64,000 nucleotides of DNA from Cordilura impudica (Eukaryota > Arthropoda > Insecta > Diptera > Scathophagidae). The notes under the pieces are model-generated. The model was not told where the DNA came from and searched no databases. It was given only the letters and a program-made list of their open reading frames with translations. The stretch is taken from contig OY821518.1 in assembly GCA_963682025.1 (NCBI GenBank), forward strand, positions 29,177,991 through 29,241,990, in the 5' to 3' direction. Numbering within the stretch: the first letter of the stretch is position 1; every line of letters starts with the position of its first letter. This document shows, piece after piece, positions 9,265-20,390 of this stretch. The translations under genes were made by a program, and so were the position numbers.

Positions 9265-10716
9265 CGGATGGTATACCAGCACTGGCGTTGAAACAGTGCT
9301 CTTCGACGCTAGCCAGTCCATTGGCAAACTTTTTCAGCCTTTCGTACCGTGGGGGAGTCTTTCCCTCTTGCTGGAAAGTTGTTAATGTTCAACCAATCCC
9401 TAAGAAGGTTGCGGCTAATTACCCTGAAAATTACCTTCCAATTGCAATCTACTCTGTGCTCTCAAAGGTGATGGAGCATGATCAATTTCCATCTTGTGAA
9501 CTACCTAGAGGCCAACTCACTTCTTAATGATCGACAGTATGGCTTCCGTAGAAATAGTTCCAGGGGAGACCTGTTAGCTGTACTTTCTGAGCGCCGGAGT
9601 CGATCCACTCGAAATTTTGGTGAAAGTAAAGTGGGTGCTCTGGATGCTTGCATTTCGGGTCGGTAATAACTTCTCTCGACTTATATTGAGCTTTCTCAGA
9701 GACCGAACAATACGTGTTGTTATTGATGGGGTCTCATCCAATGAGTTTCAGCTTAATTCAGGGATACCCCAAGGTTCCGTTCTTTCTCCTTCCCTTTTCC
9801 TTATCTTTCTGAACGACCTTCTTGGTCAAACTTTTAATTCTATATACTTTTTCGCAGATGACAGCAGCATTTGTCATTCATTATCCTTTAACTGTAGGCC
9901 AAGCCTCTTCGAGGTTGGAGGCGAAAGGCAGACAATGAATGACACACTCAAGCAGGACCTGTTAACAATCTCCGAGTGGTGTAAAGCGAATAGAGTTGAT
10001 TTTAATGTGCTGAAGACTCAATGTTGTATGTTGACCCAGGGCCATGGAATCAACATATATATATGGGTGGTATAGGTATTGGGGAATCGGATACTCTTGA
10101 TGTTCTAGGCATGAGAATTCAATGTGATGTTCGTTGGAACGAGCATGTTTTTCAAGTGTCGAAAGAAGCATTCAAGTGTCTTGGTTTTCTAAAACGGTGC
10201 AAAAATTACTTCACTCCTTCTGATCTTCTTAAAAGCTATTCCACTTACATCCGACCGAAAATGGAATACAACTGAGGGCCCTGGTGCTCATCAATGACAG
10301 TAGGGTATCAAACTCTATTGATTCATTGGAACGTCGTCGGAATGTGGGTTGTGTAGCACTGTTCTATAGATATTACCATGGGAAATGTTCTTCTGAGATT
10401 AGCGAACTTATTCCAAGTGCCCGAGATTCGGTTCACTCAACCCGCTTCTTTAGTAGATCACATCCGTTTGTAGTTTATTGTCCAGTTGACCGCATAACGC
10501 ATTACAGTGAGAATTCGTTTATCAGTCGAACTAGCCGTATGTGGAATAAACTCCCCGCAGAGGTCACTACTAACAGCTATAATCTAATAAAATTTAAGTG
10601 AAATATCCACAAACACTGTTCCCTCTATCCTCCTTCCTATAACCTATTTTCCTGAAATCAACACAATGCACTGCATTTGTAGTGGGCATCCCCTGAGTTT
10701 TGGTTAATTTAAAAAA
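9265..10716 (+). pseudogene. LINE family G copy 1, reverse transcriptase
   Basis: This is a 5'-truncated non-LTR retrotransposon. It begins inside the RT domain (PDGIPALALKQ). It continues with DRQYGFRRNSS at 9535, has a deletion where the DxSKAFD block should be, then GIPQGSVLSPSLFLIFLNDL near 9765-9825, the catalytic block as FFADDSSICHS near 9850, and LGMRIQCDVRWNEHVFQ near 10110. The C-terminal tail (RTSRMWNKLPAEV) ends with a stop near 10600. Frame changes near 9520, 9660 and 10030, and a stop at 10273, make it a pseudogene. A 3' UTR ends in an A-rich tail at about 10716. It has clear homology with the copy at 25695-32552. The clade is uncertain. Confidence 0.85.
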
Positions 10717-10950
10717 TAAATAAAAATTATCAAATTTGGTTTGTGTGTGGTTACTACACCCAATAATCAGTAGTCCGAAAATAAACCCTGTAAGAGATCT
10801 CTTAGTCATAGCTGCCATGTACAACTGATCACTGATCTTCACCTGCATCTATCCAAAAACAATATTATTTTACAGATTTTTCTCATAATTGATTTTTATA
10901 AGTTTTTTAAGAAATAAATGACTTTATCAAATATGGTCAGGAGCGCTTAA
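10717..10950 (+). mobile_element. DINE-like family A, middle part
   Basis: The text from TCAAATTTGGTTTGTGTGTGG to CAAATATGGTCAGGAGC matches the internal part of the family A element (compare 54715-54950 and, inverted, 34790-34990). It continues the element begun at 9145 and is cut at 10950 by a family B element. Confidence 0.7.
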
Positions 10951-13356
10951 TTATACCCTCCACTCCAGTGTGCAGAGGGCATATATAAGTTTGTCATTCC
11001 GTTTGTAATAATTAGAAAAAAAATTTTGGACACCATAAAATATATATATTTGTGATCCTTATAACAACCGGAGTTGATATAGCGGTGTCCGTCTGTCCGT
11101 ATGTGGAAATCACGATGGCGGCATCAATCGGGCAGCTAGGGTGCTCGCTGATATAAAAAATGGTTTACTAACATCCTGAAAAGTTTGCTGTTTAAAATCG
11201 TTCAAATCGGTCAAATAGGCCCGAGATTTGAATGAAAAACTAAAAAAAGTCTTGAAAAAATATAATTTTCTATGTTGTTCTTGTCACGATCACGCCTTCA
11301 ATAGGATAGCTAAGGTGATAATTTTTAGTGAGAACGATTCTCCAAATTCATGGGAAGATTTCTATTTCAAAAATCATTCAAATCGGTGGAACAGGTCCAG
11401 GGAAATAAAAAAAAAAAAAATAAAAAAAATTAAAAATATGATGTTTCTATAGTTTTCTTGTTGTTATTCTAAATGTTATATTGTTCTCATAGCTGGACTT
11501 GTTGTTTTTGTGGTCGCTGTGGTAATAATATAATAAAAAATAACCCTTTGTACATTTTTTTATCAACTCTGGTAGAAAAATTTAAAAGTTTCCATTGTTT
11601 TGGCATCACTAAAAAATTTTACTAGATCATTTCTTTTTCATTATTCTTTTACAAATATGAACATAAGTTTGGCATATTAACTTTTTGTTGTCTTTACAAA
11701 ATAAAGTTACCGAGTTATCAATGAGTTTTTTGCATTCAAAAAAGTTCTACATAGTTATATATAATTATTATTCTGCTTTACCTACAAAATATCTGATTGC
11801 GATTACGTCTAATTTTTAAAAATTGTTTATAATTACTAAAGCATTATTATTCACATAAATACAAAATTGCACTTTTTAAATTTTCCATTCAAATTTAAGA
11901 AAATATCAATTCTAAAAACTGGAATTAAAAATTTCCAATTATAAATTACAATTAATTGAATTTCAGAAAATCATATCAAAACGTCGGAAATTATAATTTC
12001 AAATTTAGAAGACATCAATTGCATCTTTAATATATAAATTTTATTCGTTAAACACAAATTGAAATTCCAAAACAAACACCAAATATGTTTACATTAAAAA
12101 TGTTTACATTAAAAAAAAATATTGGCATTCAGGAGAAATTAATAGATTTTCAGTAACTTCTTTTAACGATAGTCGAATCGTTAAAAAAAAGAAAATAGCA
12201 AAATTATCAGTAAAATTTTTAAACGATATTCGCTATTGTTAAAGTCAGCTGTTGTTGTTATCTAAACGACAACCATTTTTGTGTTTATTCAATCGATAAA
12301 AACTTTAATTTTTAGGTTGAAATGTCGTCATACATAAATAAAAATCATAAAATATTGAAAATATTTTGGTTCTATTAAAAAACTTTTTTATATAAATAAA
12401 AAAATTTAATAGCATATTCAATTCATTATTTCATTTTCAAATAAACAGAAATATTAGTAAAAAAAATAAAGATATTAAACATAAACTTAAATCATCCTGT
12501 CAAACACGAAGTAATTTGTTTTTTTCTATTCCTCTTTGTGTTTTTCGCTTATTTTGACAGAGACGGCATTCGTTTACAATTTAAATAAATAGACTGTCAT
12601 TAAGATATGTGTACTTAGTGAATCACTTAATCCTCAGTGCAAACAACAATAGTTGTCGATATATTTTGCGATTGTCGGAATTGTTGAAATTCTGTCGGAT
12701 CGTTGAATTCGCACTACAGAAAATATTAATTTAAATTCAATGAATTTTAGAAAACCTCAAATGATATTTAAGAATTGCGAATATAAAAATTGTTACATAA
12801 ATAAACGCAATTTGATGAGAATGTTATTTATACATATATTATTTTTCACAATTTTTTTTTGGATGAATATTTGAAGTTCTTCAGAAAATAAAGATAACAA
12901 ATTATTTTATTTAAAAGGTTTGGGACATTTGGTTTTTTGCGTTTGGCGTCCCTTATTTGATTATTTATTATTGTTATAAATTTATTCTCTATGTTTTCCA
13001 AATATGGCAATATTTTAATAAAAAAGTTGAGAGAGCTTTTTTTTGGTTATTATTTTGTTACTCCATCCGACCTATATGGCCGCAATGAAAAAATATTTCG
13101 CCAGTTAAAAGAAACTATACAGCCATCTCCAATAAGCACGATTTATAGCCACCCTACACAACCATTACCTTTGCAATGGAGGTTAAGGCGAGCTATTTAA
13201 TTAGCAAAAACTAAATTAAACGAGAAGTTATGTCATATAACCGGAAACGCATGCATATTTTTCCAATATTTTGTTTACATTTATTATCAATACTCAATCC
13301 GAGGTGGAGGGTATCAAAGATTCGGCACAGCCGAATTTAACACTCTTACTTGTTTT
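10951..13356 (+). mobile_element. DINE/Helentron-like element, family B, copy 1
   Basis: This is a non-autonomous rolling-circle-like element. It starts TTATACCCTCCACTCC, has a GTCCGTCTGTCCG tract near 11088, and ends with a hairpin (ATTCGGC ACA GCCGAAT) followed by TTAACACTCTTACTTGTTTT. That is the 3' arrangement known for DINE-1/INE-1. The copy at 47573-50640 matches over most of its length. Copy 1 lacks about 630 bases found there at 48270-48905 and has its own extra ~150 bases near 12856-13005. It has no credible protein. It sits inside the family A element 9145-13548, so it is the younger of the two. Confidence 0.8.
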
Positions 13357-13548
13357 TTACCTAGTCCTCATATAAATATAGCATCCGATATGAACTTTTT
13401 CATATCTACAGGCAAAAAATTAAGAACAATGACACTCTACTTTGGTTTATCCTTATTTTCTTTATTTAATTAGTTGGACCTGAGACACCCTGTCTAAATG
13501 CATGGTATCGTATACTCAGTCTGGAGCGATTATAATTTCCATAATTGT
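13357..13548 (+). mobile_element. DINE-like family A, 3' part
   Basis: CCTAGTCCTCATATAAATATAGC, GATATGAACTTTTTCATATC and the degraded end AGTCTGGAGCGATTATAATT match the 3' third of family A (inverted at 34600-34780). This completes the element split at 9264 and 10950. Confidence 0.7.
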
Positions 13549-13647
13549 TTTTATTTTCACTTATTGAAAAATAATAATAATATAAAAATAATATCCGACA
13601 TTAATGTGTTCATAATATCAGCTGGCATATATTTGGTTATTATTTAT

Positions 13648-13803
13648 TTCATCCTCCACACAGCTGTGCAGAGTCTACCTATATATATCAGCATTCCGCT
13701 TTCAGCGAATCTTGTGACCCCATAAAGTATACATATTATTTATCCTTATAGCAACCCGAGTCAATAAAGCGATGTCCGTCTGTCCGCCTATTAAAATCAC
13801 GAG
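13648..13803 (+). mobile_element. DINE-like family B 5' fragment
   Basis: CATCCTCCACACAGCTGTGCAGAG, GACCCCATAAAGTATACATA and GATGTCCGTCTGTCCG match the first ~150 bases of family B in diverged form. Confidence 0.6.
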
Positions 13804-15384
13804 CATTCATAAAATAAATCATTGACCTGGGAGAACTTACGATATTATTGTTTACCATTATTTCGAGCAGCTTGGTATTATTAATGGGGTAAAGCGGGCA
13901 TCTTTGTGCCAAAATACCCCTCTACAGAATGCTAAGGGTTCAGTCTGTTCGTTGTAATAATTTAATATTAAGTTTATCAAATTGAGTAATTACTCATTCA
14001 AATATTTTGTTATCATTTGTTTAAAATAATGCAATAACTCCAGAAATAAAACCAGAAGCCGAATTTAACATTTTTTTTGGCTTCCTATGTTCATGTTTCG
14101 AAAGTCATGACATAGGGTATCATATAGTCAATCTCGACCGATTATAATTTTGTTACTTCCTTATTTTTTAATTATTATTTTAAAGGATTAGAAAAGGAAA
14201 TAAATTTAAATGAATTATTGAGTCCATTAGTAAAATCCACTTAAACACAAAATTTCGTCTAATATGTACTCACAGTTTGTGCAGAACAAATGTACTTAAC
14301 AATCGCAAACCAAATGTTGTTGTTGCTAATGTTTCAGAGATTTTCTCCAAAAATCTCCAAGGAACATTATACACTTCGTTAAACTTTATTTAAAAAAAAC
14401 ACACAGACAAATAAGAAAAACAATGCTCTTATATTGAATAAAGTTTTGATAATAAGTTAAAATAATAAAAGTTTTGTTAACTGAAGAGGACTACACAAGA
14501 CTTTTAACTCTTTATGAAACATTTTCTTCCTTTTTTAAATATAGCAAAAAACAACAATTAAAAACCATTATATATTAATGTATTGCTAATGTAGCACAAT
14601 AAAAAAAAGAAGAGTTGCTAAAAAAGATACAATTGAAAAGACATGATAGATTATATTGAAATTCCATAGAAATGAGGGTTATAGAAAAAGAATGCATCAA
14701 AGGGTTGTTAGTTGGAAGTTATAAATGTTGGTAGAATGGAGATTTTCCTTTAAGAATAATATTACATTTGCATAAAAATCTACATGCTAAAAGCAGACAT
14801 TACAAAGAATTCTACAACTTTGTGTAACATTAGACAACTACAGAAGGGAAGTAAGTATTCGTGGAATATTGAATTGTTAAGTTAAGCACTCAATTCCATT
14901 CACCCATTTAAAACAAACATGCAGTCTTAAGGCATGCTAACAAAAAAAAAATTAACAAGAAATTTTAATAGTCGGTCAGTGGCGATCAAATAATTCCCTA
15001 TTGATTTTTATTATTATCAAATGTTACGTGGTAACGAAAAACACTTTAGCAATATTACATTTGGGAAGAAATATCTAGATACTAAAGCTGAACTAAGTAA
15101 TCTTCCATAAAAAATTTCATTTAACATTTTTATCATGAGGTCCAAAAAAAATATATTGTGGGTGTAAAAAAAAATTATTGAAACAAGGGGGAAAATTTTC
15201 TGTTGTTTTGGAACAAATGGTTCAGTAGAACGAAATTACAGAATCATAAATGTGTTTGTATGGGCCAATGAAATAATACAATAACTCCAGATTGTTGTAT
15301 ATTCCTTGAAAATATGGATGAGTAGTTATACCTTTCTGCAGTTTTTTCAAATAAAAAAATTATACGTCTATCTTACGTAACTAA
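13804..15384. other. AT-rich DNA without recognised genes
   Basis: I see no gene here. A degraded DINE-like 3' end lies at about 14055-14165 (CCGAATTTAACA, then GGTATCATATAGTC and CGACCGATTATAATTTTGTTACTT). The rest is unassigned A/T-rich sequence. Confidence 0.5.
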
Positions 15385-15790
15385 GACTAGTGGAAATTAG
15401 AATTAAAAATGCATAAAAAATCTAAAAATTTACAAATTATATTGAAATTTATTCGAAGAAAAAACTTTTTTGCATAAAACCGATTATTAACCACACTTTT
15501 CGTAGGCTTGACTTTAGGTGAGCATGTTAAAGCGTATTACCAAAAAAGCAAGTACGAATATATGTGAGCTAAGCGTAGATTAAAAAACCCCACAACCGCA
15601 TAAGTAGAAAAATTTCATAGAAACAATTTTATCAATTATAACATAACAATTATTACAATGATTAATATAATCACTGATGAGAGGCTCAATGCCAGAAACC
15701 GGTCTGATTAAGAATACAGAATAGTCTTGACTTATAGAAAGATATGCTGCCATCTTCTCTAATACCACATTTAAAAGATACTCAAATACG
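15385..15790 (+). repeat. Lone diverged copy of the 607-bp array unit
   Basis: The region can be aligned with the array unit from AGTGGAAATTAGAA (unit end) through GGCTTGACTTTAGGTGAG, the hammerhead motif and GATTAAGAATACAG to CACATTTAAA. It is strongly diverged, with many substitutions and indels, so it split from the array unit long ago. The order of blocks shows that it spans a unit junction, which suggests it was once part of a tandem. It abuts an inverted Helitron-like 3' end at 15803. Confidence 0.8.
15669..15709 (+). ncRNA. Hammerhead-like motif in the diverged lone unit
   Basis: AATCA (15669-15673), CTGATGA (15674-15680), GGC/GCC stem II with a 5-nt loop, GAAA (15695-15698), ACC/GGT, C15704 and TGATT (15705-15709) keep the hammerhead order. 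Compared with the array, the stem I pair next to the core has changed from G-C to A-T on both strands at once (AATCG/CGATT to AATCA/TGATT). The cores are unchanged, while the stem II loop and outer flanks have drifted. The motif length of 41 nt is preserved. Confidence 0.7.
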
Positions 15791-15802
15791 AAACAATATA
15801 AA

Positions 15803-15892
15803 CTAGCATAACCCAGCGCTCGAAATTCGAGTGAAAATTGTAAGAAATTTTTTTTTTCTTTCACTGTTTTTTAATCTATGTATATTAGGGCG
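15803..15892 (-). mobile_element. Helitron-like element, 3' end of unit 1 (split)
   Basis: Read on the minus strand, the end is CTCGAATTTCGAG hairpin, GCGCTGGGTTATG, CTAG, then T, as in the other small Helitrons of this window. The element continues at about 18106-18405 beyond a TIR transposon. Unit 2, in tandem, is at 18415-18905. Confidence 0.65.
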
Positions 15893-16204
15893 GGTCGATT
15901 TGTATGAGCGAAAAAAAAAATCAAAAATGGTATAGCAAAATCGTAATCTACGACAAATTCTAAGAAAATTTTCCTTAGAAACCACGGTCCTAAAATCAAA
16001 TCCGCAAAATCCGCCCCAATCGACCTCAAAATTTGTGTTGTTTTGATAAGTTTTCATTGAATTTTTTTTTAATAGTATTTTTTTTTTTATTATGTTGTTA
16101 AAATTAATATAAAATCTAGTTTTTTAAATCTTTTTTGCACTCCATTCGAGCCGTTCTTGTGCGACTTTCCAATGTTACTGCTATCACATCATTAAATTTT
16201 TTTC

Positions 16205-17478
16205 TTCTGCGCAAAAACCTTCAGAAACCGCTTTTGCAAATCGGTAAAAATATTGGACGTCAGTAGACAGAGCTTTTTCGCCATTGTTTCCCAACGCAAT
16301 GGCTTCAAAATCTGATACAGCCTTAAAAAAGTAAAGTTTTGTATTTAAAAAAAATCATCAAATGCATATTAACTCCCCTATTCTGTACACTTGATAACAT
16401 TGATAAACAAAACAGCTATGTGGCTTCACTTCATGGTGAACATCTGATAGTTGTCTGATTTTGGCCATAAATATAAACGATGATCAAAGTTTGTCTTTAC
16501 AATTTATCAAGTGTACAGAATAGGGGGGTAACTCTTTAGTCAAATAATCGTTTGCCTCCCGGTAAGTGTTCACAAGTTTCAATTAACTTAGATAATTCTC
16601 CACTAGCAGTACGTGGTTCACTTGAAGTTGCTTTTTCTAATGCATTGAATAGGTGACGAAGCGGAAGTTCGTTGCAGTGCAACATGCAAACAAACCAGTA
16701 CAATGGTCTATCCAACGTTATTTCGAATGTTCTTAAAATTCCATTTTCGGTTCCAGTATTCGTTACTTCTCCATCACAACAAATACCTATCAGATTTTGA
16801 AGTTGCAAATTTTTTTCAACAAAAAATTCGTGGAGTTGCCTTTGTTTTGTGATACCGTCTTCAGCGTCTACTTTAATACAGCCCAAACTATATGGAATTC
16901 TTTAGTCATTCTCTGATGGTGTTTTCCACTTATGTTTTCTTTGGTCAAACAGTTATTTTTTCTGCCATCAAAAGAGAAGGCCATCAAATCGAAATCGTTG
17001 TTTTGTTTTCGACGCAAGGAATCTCCGCATTTCTGTTTTTCGCGAGCCACTTTCGCTTTATCCATGACAATATCTTCGCCATTTTCGTCCTTAAAATCTA
17101 GGTCTTTAAAAAGCGCAGTAGCCAAACAAGAAGCAACTCTGTCTGAGATACCAAACCTATCGCACATCATGACAAAATGGAAAGCGTCATATCTTTGCAA
17201 TAAATCCTTTTTTTGGCGGTCTCGTGGATGGTGTCGCGAAGTCAATTTCCGATTCAATATCCAAGTGCGATGAGGTAGGCTTATAAGTGGGGTCGTGACT
17301 TGCTGGCGGCAATGTTGAGTGTTGGTCGACTGTGTTTTGAACATATTCGGGAATCGTGTAGGTCAACAGGAATCGACCCATAGATGCAGCGCGCCATTTT
17401 TGGACACAGACACGTTCCAATGTAAAATACATCGTTTATTGTTATCAAAACTTCTGCAGAACTGTTGGATCTAGACAT
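16205..17478 (-). pseudogene. Transposase-like gene of the TIR element (broken)
   Basis: This is probably the transposase of the surrounding TIR element; the family recurs in arthropod genomes. The N-terminal part is in two frames (17478-17281, 17432-17187). The main frame is 17344-16868 (YDAFHFVMMCDRFGISDRVA, FDLMAFSFDGRKNNCLT), then a frameshift to 16886-16536 (IGICCDGEVTNTGTENGI, WFVCMLHCNELPLRHLF). Coding text resumes beyond the MITE at about 16321-16205 (SDFEAIALGN, ALSTDVQYFYRFAKAVSEGF), so the MITE plus a possible intron interrupts it. The CDG...NTG and LHCNELPLRHL blocks are the family hallmark. I do not assign a superfamily. It cannot make an intact protein. Confidence 0.7.
16375..16528. 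mobile_element. 154-bp MITE
   Basis: Terminal inverted repeats are perfect over 23 bases (CCCCTATTCTGTACACTTGA... at 16375-16397 and its inverse at 16504-16526). TAACT occurs on both sides (16370-16374 and 16529-16533), a likely 5-bp target duplication with two extra G at the right end. It holds no coding sequence and sits within the transposase-like pseudogene. Confidence 0.8.
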
Positions 17479-18105
17479 ATACTTTATATCATTTTGATAC
17501 TTTTTAAGCAGTATTTTTAGTTTTTTTTACAACACTTCTCGGATTTATCAACGAAATATTTAATTTGCTCCAAACGTTATTCAATTTTGCTGCTACTTGT
17601 GGAATGAAACTTGCGTAAGAACAGTTTCTTTTATTTGCTTTTTTTTCTCTCAAGCTCGCTCAAGTAAAATAAGTAGTTTAACACATCGCGATTACTATGT
17701 AAATTGAGCCCACTCAAATCACTTGGTAAACCAAAGTTGAAATACAGCAGACAGCTGCTCGAAGAACCAATAGACATTGTTGACGATTCCATACTTCAGA
17801 ATTGATTTATTAATGAACGATATTAAGTATAACAACAACTTTATATGCAAAAACCACTTTCCGAATGATTTTAATAAAAAAAAATCGATCCTCTTATGTA
17901 TGTCCAGAAATATAAAGCCTCTAAGAATTTTATCATTAGAAAATAAAAAAATTAAAAAAAAAAAATTCAATTAAAACTTATCGTCATTGACAAATTTTGA
18001 GGTCGATTTGGGCGGCACAGGGATTGACTTTAGGGCCATGGTTTCTGAAGGAAATTTTCTTAGAATTTTCTGAAAATTACGATTTTGCTATACCATTTTG
18101 TATAC

Positions 18106-18405
18106 TTATATATACTTATATAAAAAAAATTATGATATAATAAATAATTTTATAAGAGCCTAAAGGTACGCTAATCAATTTTAGGCAATTCACCATTCAA
18201 CACACTTTTATGCCCTTATAAAATTATTTATTAATTTTATTTTATTTTATTTATTTTATTATATTTTTAACACATATTATACATAAACTTTAAAATTCAG
18301 CACTTCTATATATATGAACTATACTTGGGCCAATTTTTATACTCCTCCCTGCCCGCACTATGCTTAAAAAGGGATGAACAAATTTTAAACATAATATAAT
18401 ATAAC
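18106..18405 (-). mobile_element. Helitron-like unit 1, continuation
   Basis: GAGCCTAAAGGTACGCTAAT, CAATTTTAGGCAATTCACC and TTCAACACACTTT are the inverted body of the small Helitron family. The text CCTGCCCGCACTATGCTTAAA that closes it is repeated at the end of unit 2 (18870-18890). Together with 15803-15892 it forms one element interrupted by the TIR transposon. Confidence 0.6.
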
Positions 18406-18414
18406 TAGTATAGC

Positions 18415-18905
18415 CCAGCACTCCAAATTCGTGTGTAAATTCTAAGAAATATTATTTTTCCATTCAATTATTGTCTTTCTATGTTTTTTTAATCTACATA
18501 TATGTGACCTTCTCCGAGAAAAGGGACCTAGTGTTTGAAAATTAATTAAAAAAATGCATTTAAAGTTTACCGTTTTTGACACAACTCGTTTTCTGACACA
18601 CTACGTAGCTTTTCTCGGAGAAGGTCACATATAACAAATGTATGAATATTTAAATGAGCCTAAGGTATGTTAATCAATTTTAGCAATTTACAATTCAACA
18701 CAGAGCGTCTGATATACAATTCGCATTAACAGGGTGTAACGAATTATTAGAAATATTTTATTTTATTTAATTTGATATATTCTTAAGACAGATTAAACAT
18801 AAGTTTTATCATTCTCAGCTTTTCCTCCATATGAATTATAACTATGCCAATTTTCACACTCCCCCGTACCCGCATATTGCTTAAAATGGGAGCTAAATAT
18901 TTACC
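18415..18905 (-). mobile_element. Helitron-like unit 2 (tandem copy)
   Basis: This begins on the minus-strand 3' side with CTAGTATAGCCCAGCACTC, like unit 1, and ends with the same CCCGCATATTGCTTAAAATGGG-type text. It directly follows unit 1, giving a head-to-tail dimer. It contains a 125-bp MITE. Confidence 0.6.
18504..18628. mobile_element. 125-bp MITE with perfect 20-bp TIRs
   Basis: GTGACCTTCTCCGAGAAAAG at 18504-18523 is exactly inverted at 18609-18628. ATAT flanks both sides, a possible target duplication. There is no coding content. It interrupts Helitron-like unit 2. Confidence 0.85.
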
Positions 18906-19568
18906 TTCACGTATTAATATATAGATATATTTTTAGCGATAATTTATAATTCTGTATTAAGATTAAACCATTTTCCATCACAGTGGAAATACATCGAACT
19001 AATTATGATTTTAAAACCTGAAAATTTACTGTTGTCGCACAGACTTAAAAGTTAACTTTCAAAAATAAAATATTTTTAAGAAGATTTTTGAGTGTTCTAG
19101 ATAAAGAAAACATCATTATATGAAATTCCAGAACAATGTCACCTGATCGTAAATGTAGTAACTCATACCTTGGAGAATAAGAGGTATTGTTCAGCCGTTT
19201 TTCTTGATATGCAACAAGTATCACAGTGTGACACGACGGTTTCCTTCTTAAAACTAATTTGATAATCAGTAGATCTGGAATTCTGTTATACTACTACCAG
19301 AATTGTTCGCTTTTCATACTTAATTATTTTGGAGGGGCTATCATATGGAGACTTTGACAAAATTGAATTTGTGGATTTGTAGTTTTGATGGACGTTCTGT
19401 ACTGGGAAGTGGCTTCTGCCTATGTCCGAGCTATTGCACGAAAAGATTTACCCTCGTTTGTAAAATTTGGGATAATATTTCTCTCGTCAGCACTGATTTT
19501 TTTCATTTGGGATTCATTACAAAATATAGTTTCGCAAAGAAATATTATTAAGTCAAATCAAGTTTATA
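18906..19568. other. Unassigned AT-rich DNA
   Basis: Two overlapping frames near 19345-19609 show no domain I recognise. I see no other structure here. Confidence 0.4.
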
Positions 19569-20390
19569 AAGGGTGTTTTTTTAGACTTGTGGTTTTCAAG
19601 AAGAAATAAAACGCATATAATTTAATGTTATGGCCAAGAACTTAGCATTTGCCATTATGTTTTAAAAATGACGAGATGGACATCGATCCCGATTTTCACA
19701 AGAAAATATTGTTCAGCCATGAAGCTCAGTTATGGTTAAATGGGTACGTTAGTAAACAAAATTGTCGCATTTGGAGTGATGATAATCCACAAGCCATTGT
19801 TGAGACGCCGTTACATGCTCAAAATGTCACTATTTGGTTAGCTCTATGGGCAGAGGGAGTCATTGGTCCATATTTCTTCAAAACTGAAGCCGGTCATAAT
19901 GTTACAGTCAATGGGGAATGATATAGAGTCATGATTAATGACTTTTCCGTGCCTGAATTGGATGATGTTGATATGGACGACCTTTACTTCCAACAAGACC
20001 GCGCTACATTGAAGGAAACTTTTGGTGAGCGCATTATCTGGCGTCGTGGGTCTGTAGCGTGGCCTCCAAGATCGTGCGATTTAACACCGCTGAACTATTT
20101 GTTGTGGGGCTATGTGAAGTCGCTTGTCTACGTAGATTAGCCCGAGACGATGGACGCCTTGGAAGAAAATATTCGACGCGTTATTGCTGACATACGACCC
20201 CAAATGCTGCAAAAAGTTGTCTCGGCTGGAATTTATTCGAGCCAGCCGCGGCGGCCACTTGCCCCAAATCATTTTTAAGACATAATGGCAAACCCTTATC
20301 TTTATAATAAAGTTAAATTCTTGGCTATAGCATTAAACTATATGCGTTTAATTTCTTCTTGAAAACCACAAGTCTAAAAAAAACACCCTT
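19569..20390 (+). mobile_element. Internally deleted Tc1/mariner-group element
   Basis: TIRs of about 72 bases bound it: AAGGGTGTTTTTTTAGACTT at 19569 matches inverted text ending at 20390, including TGGTTTTCAAGAAGAAAT and ATGCGTTTAAT/ATAAAACGCAT. TA precedes the left end and CA follows the right end, so the TA duplication is mutated on one side. The element is only 822 bp and lacks the DNA-binding half of the transposase. Confidence 0.85.
19649..20277 (+). pseudogene. mariner-like transposase, DDE part, catalytically dead
   Basis: This is the C-terminal catalytic half of a Tc1/mariner-group transposase, the enzyme that cuts at the TIRs. Visible blocks are FSHEAQLWLNG, NCRIWSDDNPQ, IGPYFFKTEAGHNVTVNG, LYFQQDRAT, RSCDLTPLNYLLWGYVKS and ALEENIRRVIADIRPQMLQK. 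Stops lie at 19919 and 20138. The first catalytic Asp (family FSDEA) is His here. The third (family LTPLDY) is Asn. The second, in QQD, remains. The stretch after QQDRAT is shortened. The N-terminal helix-turn-helix part is absent. Confidence 0.85.

Larger units (their letters stand above)
15924..18099 (-). mobile_element. DNA transposon with ~140-bp imperfect TIRs
   Basis: The segment 15924-16065 is repeated inverted at 17963-18099. Shared blocks are TGGTATAGCAAAATCGTAAT at the outer side, TTCTAAGAAAATTT, AATCGACCTCAAAATTTG, and AAGTTTT/AAAACTT near the inner end. The left side has a further ~30 bases (GGGCGGGTCGATTTG) not seen on the right. The element carries the broken gene 16205-17478 and a MITE at 16375-16528. 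It splits a Helitron-like repeat. I could not settle the superfamily or a clean target duplication. Confidence 0.75.

Noticed and set aside
9962..10171. Minus-strand frame across the LINE
   Set aside because: It is a shadow of the plus-strand reverse transcriptase remnant.
16868..17273. Plus-strand frames of 69 and 113 codons
   Set aside because: They are antisense to the TIR-element transposase-like gene and have no domain.
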